From Kitasatospora sp. Root107 (GTDB lineage Bacteria; Actinomycetota; Actinomycetes; Streptomycetales; Streptomycetaceae): a stretch of DNA of 52,247 nucleotides. Of this stretch, positions 15,635 to 24,305 are shown one piece after another. A model generated the notes under the pieces. It made no database searches and was not told where the DNA came from. It worked only from the letters and a program-made list of their open reading frames with translations. Position numbers and translations under genes: made by a program. The stretch is from positions 1 to 52,247 of the forward strand of contig NZ_LMCT01000056.1 of NCBI RefSeq assembly GCF_001424875.1, written 5' to 3'. Position 1 is the first letter of the stretch, and each line of letters opens with the position of its first letter.

Positions 15635-17161
15635 ATGTCAAATAATCGCAGCGTCAGCGGGGTCGCTTCCGACCTTTTTGACGCGTTCAGGCAAACTACT
15701 CTTCGCTACCCGGATCGTCCGGCGCTCATCCACCATGGAAGCGCCGTGAGTTATCACCGGCTCAACGAGCTGGTGAACACAGTTGCCGCACGCTTGGGAG
15801 CCAATCCCGGCGTGGTCGCCGTACTGGCGGCGCACACACCGGAAACGGTCGTCGGGCTGCTCGGCGTGCTGGCGGCCGGGGGCGCCTACTGTCCCGTCGA
15901 TCCGGCATTCCCACCATCACGCCAGGAGGCGATGCTGTCGGCGGTCGACTGTCGCACCGTGCTCGGCGCCGATCCCGGAATGGCCGACCAACTCGGGTTG
16001 AAATACCTGGAGTTAGATCATCTGGGGGCTGATCCGGCAGAGTCGGACCAGTCGGCCGAAATTACCGGCCCCCCGGCCCCCGACACTCCGGCCTACACCC
16101 TCTTCACCTCGGGCTCGACCGGGCAGCCGAAGCCCGTCGTCACCCCGCGCCGGGCCATCTCCGCCACCGTCCACTCGCTGCGCGAGCTGTTCGGTCTGAC
16201 GCCCGAGGACCGGGTCCTGCAGTTCGCCTCACTGAACTGGGACACCTGTTTCGAGGAGATCCTGCCGACCCTCACCGCAGGAGCCACCCTCGTCCTCGAC
16301 GCCGAAGCGCACTCGGGATCGTTCCCCCGCTTCCTGCGGATGGTCGAACGGGAGCAGATCACCGTCCTCGACCTGCCGACCGCCTTCTGGCACGAGCTGG
16401 TGCTCCACCTCGCCGAGGACCGGCTCGCCCTCCCCGCCTGCCTCCGCCTGCTGGTGATCGGCGGCGAGGCCGCGAACCCGGCCCGGCTGGACGACTGGAG
16501 CCGCCTGGACACCGGACGGATCCGGCTGCTCAACACCTACGGCTGTACCGAGACCACCCTGATCACTCATGCCGTCGACCTGCACGGCCCCGAGGCACCC
16601 TCGCCGGGCTGGGACTGGAGCAGCGGCACCCGGGCGCCGATCGGGCGACCCCTCCCGCACGTCGTCCAACAGATCAGCGAACAGGGTGAGTTGCTGATCG
16701 GCGGGCCCGCGCTCGCGCTGGGCTACCTCGGGCTGCCCGAGGCCACCGAAGCCAGGTTCACCGTCCTCGACGGCGAGCGCCGGTTCCGTACCGGCGACCG
16801 GGTGAGCAGCTCACCGGACGGCGTGCTCACCCACCAGGGCCGGCTCGACCACGAGATCAAGGTGCGCGGCATCCGGGTCGACCCGGCGGAGGTCGAGGCC
16901 CACATCGCGAGCCACCCGGGAGTGCACGCGGTGGCCGTGGTGGGGACCACGCTGGCCGGCCGGTCCGCACTGGTCGCCTACCTGGTGCCACGAACCACCG
17001 CGACTGCCGGGACCCTGGACGCCGACGTCCGGTCCTACCTGCACGGGCGGGTGCCCGGCCATCTGGTGCCGAGCCGGATCACCGTGGTCCCCCAACTCGT
17101 CTTCACCGCAAGCGGAAAGGTCGACCGCGCAGGCTCGCACCTGCGGCACGCAACTCACTGA
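15635..17161 (+). CDS. Stand-alone NRPS-type amino acid adenylation enzyme
   Basis: 508 residues from ATG 15635; the frame is open further upstream, but the promoter at 15554-15582 and the family start point favour this ATG. Core motifs are all present: A3 YTLFTSGSTGQPKP, A4 LNWDTCFEEI with the Asp that holds the substrate amine, A5 NTYGCTETT, A7 FRTGDR, A8 GRLDHEIKVRGIRVDP and A10 TASGKVDR with catalytic Lys495. It should activate an amino acid as AMP ester and load it on the carrier protein encoded next. The conserved A4 Asp implies an alpha-amino acid. Leu127 is encoded by TTA (16013-16015), the only TTA codon found in the operon, so translation may depend on bldA tRNA. Confidence 0.9.
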   Translation: MSNNRSVSGVASDLFDAFRQTTLRYPDRPALIHHGSAVSYHRLNELVNTVAARLGANPGVVAVLAAHTPETVVGLLGVLAAGGAYCPVDPAFPPSRQEAMLSAVDCRTVLGADPGMADQLGLKYLELDHLGADPAESDQSAEITGPPAPDTPAYTLFTSGSTGQPKPVVTPRRAISATVHSLRELFGLTPEDRVLQFASLNWDTCFEEILPTLTAGATLVLDAEAHSGSFPRFLRMVEREQITVLDLPTAFWHELVLHLAEDRLALPACLRLLVIGGEAANPARLDDWSRLDTGRIRLLNTYGCTETTLITHAVDLHGPEAPSPGWDWSSGTRAPIGRPLPHVVQQISEQGELLIGGPALALGYLGLPEATEARFTVLDGERRFRTGDRVSSSPDGVLTHQGRLDHEIKVRGIRVDPAEVEAHIASHPGVHAVAVVGTTLAGRSALVAYLVPRTTATAGTLDADVRSYLHGRVPGHLVPSRITVVPQLVFTASGKVDRAGSHLRHATH

Positions 17162-17194
17162 CACAGCCCACTGACAGGTCAAAGGAGACCTTCG

Positions 17195-17470
17195 ATGAGC
17201 GTTGACACCACCACTTCAGCCGACTCCGGCGGCACCCCCGGCAACCCCGGGAGCGACGTCGAGAGCGTGGTGGCGATCTTCCGTCGCGTACTGGAGAGCA
17301 CCGAGGTCACGCCCGACTCCGACTTCTTCCTGCTCGGCGGCGACTCGCTGATCGCGACCCGGGTGCTGAGCGCGATCGCCCGGAGCCACGGCGTTGAGCT
17401 GTCCTTCGACGACTTCGTGCTGGCGCCCACCCCGCAGGGCCTCGCCGAGCAGATCGCGACCGCCCGGTGA
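17195..17470 (+). CDS. Free peptidyl/acyl carrier protein
   Basis: 91 residues. ATG 17195 has AAAGGAG upstream. The first 20 residues are flexible (TTTSADSGGTPGNPG). Then comes one carrier helix bundle: VESVVAIFRRVLE, DSDFFLLGGDSLIATRVLSAI with Ser51 as phosphopantetheine site, and FDDFVLAPTPQGLAEQI. LGGDSL is typical of carriers that work with amino acids (PCP) rather than fatty acids. It lies 33 nt after the A gene, its probable loader. Its stop overlaps the GTG of the flavoenzyme (GTGA, 17467-17470), suggesting equimolar synthesis and that the flavoenzyme acts on the carrier-bound residue. Confidence 0.93.
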   Translation: MSVDTTTSADSGGTPGNPGSDVESVVAIFRRVLESTEVTPDSDFFLLGGDSLIATRVLSAIARSHGVELSFDDFVLAPTPQGLAEQIATAR

Positions 17471-18807
17471 GACACGACCGCGCGGGCGCCACCAGCGCCG
17501 TCGTGGTCGGGGCCGGGCTGGCCGGGCTGACGGCGGCGACCGGACTCGCGGCCCACGGGATCGAGGTCACCGTGCTGGAGGCCCGCGACCGGGTCGGCGG
17601 CCGCACCCACGGCCGCCAGGTCGGGTCGGGCTCCTGGATCGATGCGGGCGCCGCCTATCTCGGCGATCGGCACACCGAACTGAACGCCTTGATCGCGGAG
17701 TTGGGCCTCAAGACCACCCCGACCACGATGCAGGGCGCCAGCCGCTTCGCGCTCGGCGCCGAACACGCCACCCGGGACGGGCGGTTCCCGCCGCTCAACG
17801 CCGTGGCACTCGGCGACCTGTTCGAGCTGCTGGACGAACTCGCCACCGCCGTACGGCCCGAGGCCCCGTGGCTCACCCCCGACGCTGAGCGGCTGGACGC
17901 CCTGACCGCCGCCGAGTGGGCGGAGCAGCACCTGACCCACCCGGACGCCCGGCTGTTCTTCCCACTGTTCCTGGGCGAGATGATGGCCGCCGACCCGGCC
18001 GACGTCTCCGTCCTGCACCTGGCGTTCTACCTGCGCTCGGGTGGCGGACTCCGGTACCTCAACGCCTTCGAGGGTGGTGCCCAGCAGGACCGGATCGCCG
18101 GTGGCGCCCACCAGGCGTGCGAGCTGCTGGCCGGGCGGCTGGGTGACCGGGTGCGGCTCGGCGAGCCGGTCCTGGCGGTCCGTCAGGACGAGGACGGGGT
18201 CACCGTCCGTACGCCGCAGGGCGATCACCGGGCGGATGTGGTGGTGATGGCGCTGCCGCCGCTGCTGGCCGACGCCGTCGACTACCGGCCCGCCCTACCG
18301 GTCCGCCGGGCGAGCGAGCGGACCGCCCGTGGCTGCGCGGTCAAGGTGAACCTGGTCTACCCCGGGCCGCTCTGGCGCGAGCACGGGCTCTCCGGCTGGT
18401 CGGTGAACGCCGAGGGCCCGCTGCTGTCCACCGTGGACGACTCGCCGCCCGAGGGCGGGGTCGGCGTGCTGACCGGCTTCGTCACAGGGGGCGAGGCGCA
18501 CCGGTACGCGGCGCTGACCGCGCAGCAGCAGCGGTCGGCGGCGGTCGAGCAGGCCGCCCGGCTGTTCCCGATGCTGCCGGAGCCGATCGGGTTCCACCTC
18601 ACCGACTGGGTCAACGAGCAGTACAGCCAGGGCTGTTACGCCGCGTTGCTCGGGCCCGGCGACTGGCTCCGGCTCGGCCCGACGCTGACCACGCCGCACC
18701 ACCGGGTGCACTGGGCCGGCACCGAGACCAGCACCGAGTACTTCGGTCTGATGGAGGGCGCGATCCGCTCCGGCCACCGCGTGGTCGCGGAGATCCTCGC
18801 CCGCTGA
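17467..18807 (+). CDS. FAD-dependent amine oxidase/dehydrogenase, coupled to the carrier protein
   Basis: 446 residues from a GTG that overlaps the carrier stop. It has the dinucleotide motif AVVVGAGLAGLTAATGL (about 12-28), LEARDRVGGRTHG, a substrate domain in the middle (LFFPLFLGEMMAADPADVSVLHLAFYL), and the C-terminal FAD segment HWAGTETSTEYFGLMEGAIRSGHR. No signal peptide, unlike the relative at 2462. Monoamine-oxidase-fold enzymes make an imine or a desaturated product from an amine. Operon position suggests oxidation of the aminoacyl group on the carrier protein or of the released beta-amino acid. Direct evidence for a tethered substrate is lacking. A 115-nt gap follows. Confidence 0.88.
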   Translation: MRHDRAGATSAVVVGAGLAGLTAATGLAAHGIEVTVLEARDRVGGRTHGRQVGSGSWIDAGAAYLGDRHTELNALIAELGLKTTPTTMQGASRFALGAEHATRDGRFPPLNAVALGDLFELLDELATAVRPEAPWLTPDAERLDALTAAEWAEQHLTHPDARLFFPLFLGEMMAADPADVSVLHLAFYLRSGGGLRYLNAFEGGAQQDRIAGGAHQACELLAGRLGDRVRLGEPVLAVRQDEDGVTVRTPQGDHRADVVVMALPPLLADAVDYRPALPVRRASERTARGCAVKVNLVYPGPLWREHGLSGWSVNAEGPLLSTVDDSPPEGGVGVLTGFVTGGEAHRYAALTAQQQRSAAVEQAARLFPMLPEPIGFHLTDWVNEQYSQGCYAALLGPGDWLRLGPTLTTPHHRVHWAGTETSTEYFGLMEGAIRSGHRVVAEILAR

Positions 18808-18922
18808 GAGCCGTCCTCACCCGAACCACCATGTTCCGCTGAGAACCAGACCCCTTCGACCAGTTCACCCGGCAGCCGTTCCACAAGAGCGCGCGCCGGG
18901 CGACTCGCACCGGGAGACCGCC

Positions 18923-20629
18923 ATGAGCGATCAGAGTTCCATCGCACCCCTCGCCGCCCGGCAGCAGCTGATGACCGAGCCCACCCTCGGTGCCGGCAAC
19001 TTCCTGGACCACGCCATCGCGGTCAACCCCAACCGCGCGGTCCCGTTCGCCTACAGCCACCACATCGACCATCGCGGCGCCGTCGTGCTGCGCGGCCACA
19101 GCCTGCTCGACCTCGCCGCCCTGCGGGACCGCTACGCCAAGTGGTACTGGGCGAACGGCGTGCGCCCCGGCGAGCCGGTCGGGGTGGTCGTCGGTGAGGG
19201 CCTGGAGCCCCTGCTGCACTTCTTCGCGCTGACCGCGCTGGGCGCCGTTCCCGCCCTGATCAACGACGCCATGCGGCACGACGTGATGGTCCGTTACCTC
19301 GACCACGTGGGCGTGGTCGGCATCGTCGCGGACGACCCCACCCGGCTCGCCGCCGCCTACCGCGAGGACCCGCGCTCGCGCCCGCGCTTCATCGCCATGG
19401 CGGCCGAGATCCAGGCCTTCGACGACGGGTCGGCCCAGCTCCCCGAGGTCTACCCGTACCGGCACGCGGCCGAGGACGTGGTCGCTCTGATCCACTCCTC
19501 CGGCACCACCGGCACGCCGAAGTCCACCATGCTGGCGCACCGTCAGTTCTGGGACGGCAAGCAGCCGCGGATGGTGCGCTTCCCCGCCGAGTCGTACGAC
19601 CGGCTGATGTCGCTGATGCCGCACACCCACGCGGGCGGTCTGAGCTACTTCCTCACCGCCACCCTGCTCGGTCTGCCGACCGTGGTGATGTCCGACTGGC
19701 GGCGGGCGGTGGTGGAGCCGGTGATGCGGGCCTTCCAGCCGACCATGGTCGCCTCCTTCCCGCGCACCTTCGTCGAGTTGGCCACCGGCGAGCTGCCGGT
19801 CGAGGGCGCGGCCAAGGTGCACTCCTGGTTCAACACCGGGGACAGTGCGCACTACGGGCACATCCGCCGGCTGGTCCGGCTCGGCGAGCGGCCGGCCGGG
19901 CTGATCAAGCCCTGGCTGCTGCCGCAGCAGCAGGACGGGCAACCCGCCCTGCCCGGCTCGCAGTTCATCGACGGCCTGGGCTCCTCCGAGATGGGCATGG
20001 CACTGTTCGGCCAGGTCACCACACCGGAGAGCACCCGCAACGACCGCTGCGTCGGCAAGCCGCTCGAAGTGGTGCTGAAGGCCGCCGTGCTGAACGAGGA
20101 CGGCGAGGAGGTCCCGGACGGCACGGTCGGCATGCTCGGCGTGGTCACCCCGTCCAGAACCCCCGGGTACTGGAACAACCCCAAGCTCACCGGCACCTTC
20201 GAGCTGGCCGGCTACTGGCTCACCGGCGACCTGGCCCGGCGCGACGCCGAGGGCAGTTTCTACCACCTCGACCGCACGGTGGACGTGATCGACACCGCAG
20301 GCGGCCCGGTCTACAGCCTGCCCATCGAGGAGGTGCTGCTGGCCGACTGCGCCGAGCTGGTGCAGGACTGCTCGGTGATCGGTCTGCCGGGCGCAGCCGG
20401 CCAGGGCCAACTGCCGTTCGCCGTCGTCCGCTTGCAGGCCGAGGCCGCCCAGTGCACCGCCGAGGAGGTCCAGGACGCGGCCAACAAGGCACTGGCCGGG
20501 GCCGGGCTCACCGGACTGGCCGGGGTGAGCATCGCCCGGACGCCGGCCGACTTCCCGCTCGGGCCCACCGGCAAGGTGCTCAAGCGCGAACTGCGGACCC
20601 GTTTCGCCACGCTCCTCACCGGCCGGTAG
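18923..20629 (+). CDS. Acyl-CoA-synthetase-like AMP-forming ligase
   Basis: 568 residues, ATG 18923 with GGGAGA upstream. Motifs are LIHSSGTTGTPKSTMLAHRQF (P-loop, about 190-210), LMPHTHAGG, FIDGLGSSEMGMALF, YWLTGDLARRDAEGSFYHLDR and the catalytic LGPTGKVLKREL with Lys551. The size and motif spacing match fatty-acyl/aryl-CoA ligases rather than NRPS A domains. It lacks an N-terminal carrier domain. It may activate an acid building block for transfer to CoA, to the carrier protein or directly to an amine. Only 6 nt separate it from the radical SAM gene. The 115 nt upstream show no clear promoter. Confidence 0.87.
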   Translation: MSDQSSIAPLAARQQLMTEPTLGAGNFLDHAIAVNPNRAVPFAYSHHIDHRGAVVLRGHSLLDLAALRDRYAKWYWANGVRPGEPVGVVVGEGLEPLLHFFALTALGAVPALINDAMRHDVMVRYLDHVGVVGIVADDPTRLAAAYREDPRSRPRFIAMAAEIQAFDDGSAQLPEVYPYRHAAEDVVALIHSSGTTGTPKSTMLAHRQFWDGKQPRMVRFPAESYDRLMSLMPHTHAGGLSYFLTATLLGLPTVVMSDWRRAVVEPVMRAFQPTMVASFPRTFVELATGELPVEGAAKVHSWFNTGDSAHYGHIRRLVRLGERPAGLIKPWLLPQQQDGQPALPGSQFIDGLGSSEMGMALFGQVTTPESTRNDRCVGKPLEVVLKAAVLNEDGEEVPDGTVGMLGVVTPSRTPGYWNNPKLTGTFELAGYWLTGDLARRDAEGSFYHLDRTVDVIDTAGGPVYSLPIEEVLLADCAELVQDCSVIGLPGAAGQGQLPFAVVRLQAEAAQCTAEEVQDAANKALAGAGLTGLAGVSIARTPADFPLGPTGKVLKRELRTRFATLLTGR

Positions 20630-20635
20630 ATCCGG

Positions 20636-22054
20636 ATGGGTCTCCAGACGATCCGGCAGCCGTACCAGTACGTACGGACCGCGCTGGCCGAGCCGGACTG
20701 GCGCAGGCTGCCGGGCTGGCGCCACGTCACGGCGCAGCAGTGGCGGGACGCCCAGTGGCAGCGGGCGCACTGCGTGAAGAACCCCCGGCAGCTGCGGGCT
20801 GTCGTCGGCGAGCTGCTCACCGACCGGTTCTACGAGGAACTGGCCGCCGACCAGGCCGAGTTCGCCATGATGTCGATGCTGCTGCCGCCGCAGATGCTCA
20901 ACACCATGGCGCCGTACGCGCCGACCGACCCGGTGTCGTTCACCGAGGCGTTCTTCGCCGACCCGGTCCGCCGCTACATGCTGCCCGTGCGCGCGGACCG
21001 GCAGGCCCGGTGGCCGAGTCACCCCAAGGCCGAACGGGACTCGCTGCACGAGGCCGAGATGTGGGTGGTGGAAGGCCTGACGCACCGTTACCCCACCAAG
21101 GTGCTGGCCGAGTTGGTCTCCACCTGCCCGCAGTACTGCGGGCACTGCACCCGGATGGACCTGGTCGGCAACTCCACGCCCCAGGTCACCAAGACCAGAC
21201 TGGTGCTCCGGCCGGCCGACCGGCAGGAGCAGATCCTCGACTACCTCAAGCGCACCCCCGTCGTGCGCGACGTGGTGGTCTCCGGCGGCGACCTCGCCAA
21301 CGTGCCCTGGCCCCAACTCGAGTCGTTCCTCATGCAGTTGCTGGAGCTCGGATCGGTGCGCGACATCCGGCTCGCCAGCAAGGCGGTGGTCGGCCTGCCG
21401 CAGCACTGGCTGCAGCCGCAGGTGCTCGACGGGCTGGGCCGGGTGGCGAGGGTCGCGGCCCGGCGGTCGGTCAACCTGGCCGTGCACACCCATGCCAACC
21501 ACATCCAGTCGGTCACCCCGCTGGTCGCCGAGGCCGCCCGGGCCCTGCTGGACGTTGGCGTCCGGGACGTGCGCAACCAGGGCGTGCTGATGCGCGGCGT
21601 CAACGCCACCCCCGAGGACCTGCTCGACCTCTGCTTCGCCCTCCAGGGCGAGGCGAACATCCTGCCCTACTACTTCTACCTGTGCGACATGATCCCCAAC
21701 TCCGAGCACTGGCGCACCTCGATGCACGAGGCCCAGCGGCTGCAGGAGGCGATCATGGGCTACCTGCCCGGCTACGCCACACCCCGGATCGTCTGCGACG
21801 TACCGGACGTCGGAAAGCGCTGGGTGCACCAGGCGGTGGCGTACGACCGGCTCCGCGGTATCTCGTACTGGACGAAGAACTACCGCACCGAACTCGAGGT
21901 CCGGCAGGCCGAGGACGCCGGCCTGGACGCACCGCTGGACCGGCGCCACCCCTACTACGACCCGCTGGACACCCTCCCGGAGCCCGGCCGCCGCTGGTGG
22001 TCCGAGCAGCCCGGCGGGCCCGTGCTCCCGATTCTCCGGAAGGACCCTCAGTGA
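20636..22054 (+). CDS. Lysine 2,3-aminomutase-type radical SAM/PLP enzyme
   Basis: 472 residues. The N-terminal VTAQQWRDAQWQRAHCVKNPRQL matches the start of aminomutases of this family. The 4Fe-4S/SAM motif is C-PQY-C-GH-C (Cys164, Cys168, Cys171), followed by TRMD. The PLP lysine is Lys394 in PDVGKRWV, downstream of LPGYATPRIVCD. The two aspartates that hold the side-chain amine of lysine in the clostridial enzyme (Asp293 and Asp330 there) appear to be Asp351 in YLCDMIPNSEHWRT and Asp388 in IVCDVPD. Glutamate 2,3-aminomutases differ at these sites. It is therefore likely to make beta-lysine or a related basic beta-amino acid. Its stop overlaps the next start (GTGA). Confidence 0.9.
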   Translation: MGLQTIRQPYQYVRTALAEPDWRRLPGWRHVTAQQWRDAQWQRAHCVKNPRQLRAVVGELLTDRFYEELAADQAEFAMMSMLLPPQMLNTMAPYAPTDPVSFTEAFFADPVRRYMLPVRADRQARWPSHPKAERDSLHEAEMWVVEGLTHRYPTKVLAELVSTCPQYCGHCTRMDLVGNSTPQVTKTRLVLRPADRQEQILDYLKRTPVVRDVVVSGGDLANVPWPQLESFLMQLLELGSVRDIRLASKAVVGLPQHWLQPQVLDGLGRVARVAARRSVNLAVHTHANHIQSVTPLVAEAARALLDVGVRDVRNQGVLMRGVNATPEDLLDLCFALQGEANILPYYFYLCDMIPNSEHWRTSMHEAQRLQEAIMGYLPGYATPRIVCDVPDVGKRWVHQAVAYDRLRGISYWTKNYRTELEVRQAEDAGLDAPLDRRHPYYDPLDTLPEPGRRWWSEQPGGPVLPILRKDPQ

Positions 22055-23082
22055 ACCCCACCCCTGAGCACGACACCTCCGAGCACGACACCGGCCCGCT
22101 GCGCCGGATGTGCTGGATCTTCCCCGACCGGGAGTCGACCCGGACGGGCGCCATGTGGAAGCACTACTTCTGGGACCTCTACGAGGAGGTCGCCGAGCAG
22201 CAGGGCATGCGCTGGACCAGGCACTCCCCCGACGCGATCACCGTGGACGGCACGGTACGCGGCGCACCCCGGGTCTACGTGGACGACGAACCGGTCAGCC
22301 CGCACGACACGTTGTTCGTCACCGCGCTCTACTCGCTGCCCTACCAGTCGATGGACATCTTCAACCAGTACGCGCTGTACGCGGTGCTGGAGGAGGCCGG
22401 TTTCTACCTGCCCTTCCCGCCGAAGATGTCGCTGATCGGCAACGACAAACTGGCCACCCTGCTGCACCTGAACGGCTCCCCGGTGCCCCCGATCCCGTCG
22501 ATCCGGATCGGCACCGGCCGGGACGTCGGCAAGCACCTCTACGAGGTGGCGCTGGCGAACATGACCTACCCGGCCATCGTCAAACCGGCCGGCTGGTGCG
22601 GGGGCGGCGGGATCAACCTGGCCCGCAGCTCCGAGGACATCCGGGGCCTGGCCAGCCTGGCCCAGGGCGGCGACACCACGCTGGTGGTGCAGCCCTACCT
22701 CGGCGACGGCACGGTGGACTACCGGGTCTACGTCATCGACGGCCGGCCGTACGCCGTGCTGAAGCGGACGCCGGAGGCCGGCTCGCCGGTGGCCAACGCC
22801 AGCCGGGGCGGCACCATGGAGTTCGCCGAGATCCCGGCCGAACTGGGCGAGGCCACCGCGTACTTCGCCGAGCGGCTGCCGATGCCGTTCTTCTGCGTCG
22901 ACTTCCTGTACGACGGTGAGCGGTTCTGGTTCTCCGAGCTCGAACCCGACGGGGTGATCGCCCCGGACCTCGACGATCCGCACCGTACGATCCAACGGGG
23001 CATCACCCGTGCCCGGTTCGCCGCCTACCGAGACGCCCACGCGAAGTGGTCGGCCAACCGCACTGCAGAGGACCCGAAATGA
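22051..23082 (+). CDS. RimK-like ATP-grasp ligase
   Basis: 343 residues from GTG 22051, with GGAAGGA upstream and GTGA overlap with the aminomutase. The core is ATP-grasp: a central lid with LIGNDKLATLLHLNGSPVPP, the ATP-binding strand PAIVKPAGWCGGGGINLARS, VQPYLGDGTVDYRVYVIDG, and metal-binding acids in FFCVDFLYDGERFWFSELEPDG. ATP-grasp ligases join a carboxylate (via acyl phosphate) to an amine. In this operon it is the best candidate for making an amide bond without a condensation domain, perhaps using the beta-amino acid. The first 20 residues are acidic and disordered. It is coupled to the PaaK-like gene by ATGA. Confidence 0.87.
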   Translation: MNPTPEHDTSEHDTGPLRRMCWIFPDRESTRTGAMWKHYFWDLYEEVAEQQGMRWTRHSPDAITVDGTVRGAPRVYVDDEPVSPHDTLFVTALYSLPYQSMDIFNQYALYAVLEEAGFYLPFPPKMSLIGNDKLATLLHLNGSPVPPIPSIRIGTGRDVGKHLYEVALANMTYPAIVKPAGWCGGGGINLARSSEDIRGLASLAQGGDTTLVVQPYLGDGTVDYRVYVIDGRPYAVLKRTPEAGSPVANASRGGTMEFAEIPAELGEATAYFAERLPMPFFCVDFLYDGERFWFSELEPDGVIAPDLDDPHRTIQRGITRARFAAYRDAHAKWSANRTAEDPK

Positions 23083-24305
23083 CCGAGGTGTTCTCACTGA
23101 TGCCGGAGGCGGCCGAGCCGCAGCTGCGCGTCGCCCGCCAGTCGCTCGAACTGCTCCGGACCGTACCCGAGTTGGCACCGCGCTATGCCGACCTCGGCCG
23201 GCTGCGCACGCTCGGCGACCTGGCCGCGCTGCCACCGATGATGAAGGACGACCTGAACGTCGCCCTGGCGCACCTGGAGCCCAAGGCCGAGACCGGCGCC
23301 ACCTGGCTGTTCCAGAGCGGCGGCAGTACCGGCGCGCCCAAGGTCGGCTACGCCCCGACCGGTTTCTACATGGCCGGGGTGTACGCCCGGTGGCGGCCGC
23401 TGGAGCGCGACGACGTCTTCGTCAACGCCTGGGGTGCGGGCCGGATGTGGGGCGCGCACTTCCTCGCCGCCGCGCTGGCCGACCTGTCCGGCTGCCAGGT
23501 GCTCGCCGTGGGCTCGGTCACCAAGGACGAGTACGCCGACTGGCTGGCCTTCTTCGCGGCACGCAGGGTGACCGCGATCGGCGGGACGCCGAGCGTGCTG
23601 CGCCTGTGGTTCGCCAACGCCCGGGCCGCCGGGGTGAAGCTCCCCGCCCTGCGCAAGGTGCTCTGGCTGGGCGAGGCCTGGCAGCCCCAACTGGACGAGG
23701 ACATGGCCGCGGTGGCGCCGGACGCGCGCCGCTGGGGCATGTTCGGCAGCACCGAGACCTGGGTGGTCGGCACCAACACCCCGGACTGCCCGGAGGACAC
23801 CTTCCACACCCTGCCCGAGCAGCTGGTGCACGTCGGCCCGGACGGACTGCTGGACTTCACCACCCTCAACCCGGAGATGCTCAACCCAGTGCTGCGCTAC
23901 CAGACGGGCGACGCCGGGGAGTTGACGGCCTGCCCGTGCGGCCGTCCGGGCCGGGCGATGCGGGTGCTCGGCCGCCGGGACAGCGTGGTGCAGGTGCGCG
24001 GCCTGGGGCTGCACGTGGACGAGATCATCGGGCGGGTGGAACAGGAGCCGGGCGTGACCCGGGCTCAGATCCTGCTCACCCAGCAGCAGGGCCGGGCCAC
24101 CGGCGTGGATCTCCTGCTGCTGACCGGCGGGGGCGCGGCTCCGGACGTCGAGCGGATCCGCGCCGAGCTGCTCTCCGCGACCTTCACGCTGAGCACCGCC
24201 TTCCAGCACGACCCGGAGTCCTTCCGGGTCCGCGCGGTGGACGCGCTGATCAGCAACGACCGGACCGGCAAGACCGCCAACCTCGTTCTCCGGGAGGACT
24301 CTTGA
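23079..24305 (+). CDS. PaaK-like adenylate-forming enzyme 1
   Basis: 408 residues from ATG 23079, overlapping the ATP-grasp stop (ATGA). Features of the phenylacetate-CoA-ligase group: TWLFQSGGSTGAPKVGYAPTGF (P-loop), GRMWGAHFLAAAL, a WGMFGSTETWVV strand, LRYQTGDAGELTACPCGRPGR with the CxC zinc-like motif seen in PaaK relatives, and a C-terminal NDRTGKTANLVL with the catalytic-type lysine. It likely activates an aryl or acyl acid as AMP ester. Its acceptor could be CoA, the carrier protein or an amine. Related to but clearly different from the PaaK-like gene at 26494. Its stop overlaps the exporter start (TTGA). Confidence 0.83.
   Translation: MTEVFSLMPEAAEPQLRVARQSLELLRTVPELAPRYADLGRLRTLGDLAALPPMMKDDLNVALAHLEPKAETGATWLFQSGGSTGAPKVGYAPTGFYMAGVYARWRPLERDDVFVNAWGAGRMWGAHFLAAALADLSGCQVLAVGSVTKDEYADWLAFFAARRVTAIGGTPSVLRLWFANARAAGVKLPALRKVLWLGEAWQPQLDEDMAAVAPDARRWGMFGSTETWVVGTNTPDCPEDTFHTLPEQLVHVGPDGLLDFTTLNPEMLNPVLRYQTGDAGELTACPCGRPGRAMRVLGRRDSVVQVRGLGLHVDEIIGRVEQEPGVTRAQILLTQQQGRATGVDLLLLTGGGAAPDVERIRAELLSATFTLSTAFQHDPESFRVRAVDALISNDRTGKTANLVLREDS

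Noticed and set aside
18611..21949. 1112-codon open frame on the minus strand under the biosynthetic genes
   Set aside because: It overlaps three well-supported plus-strand genes with known motifs. Its translation is a low-complexity Gly/Arg/Val/Leu/His mixture typical of antisense frames in high-GC DNA.
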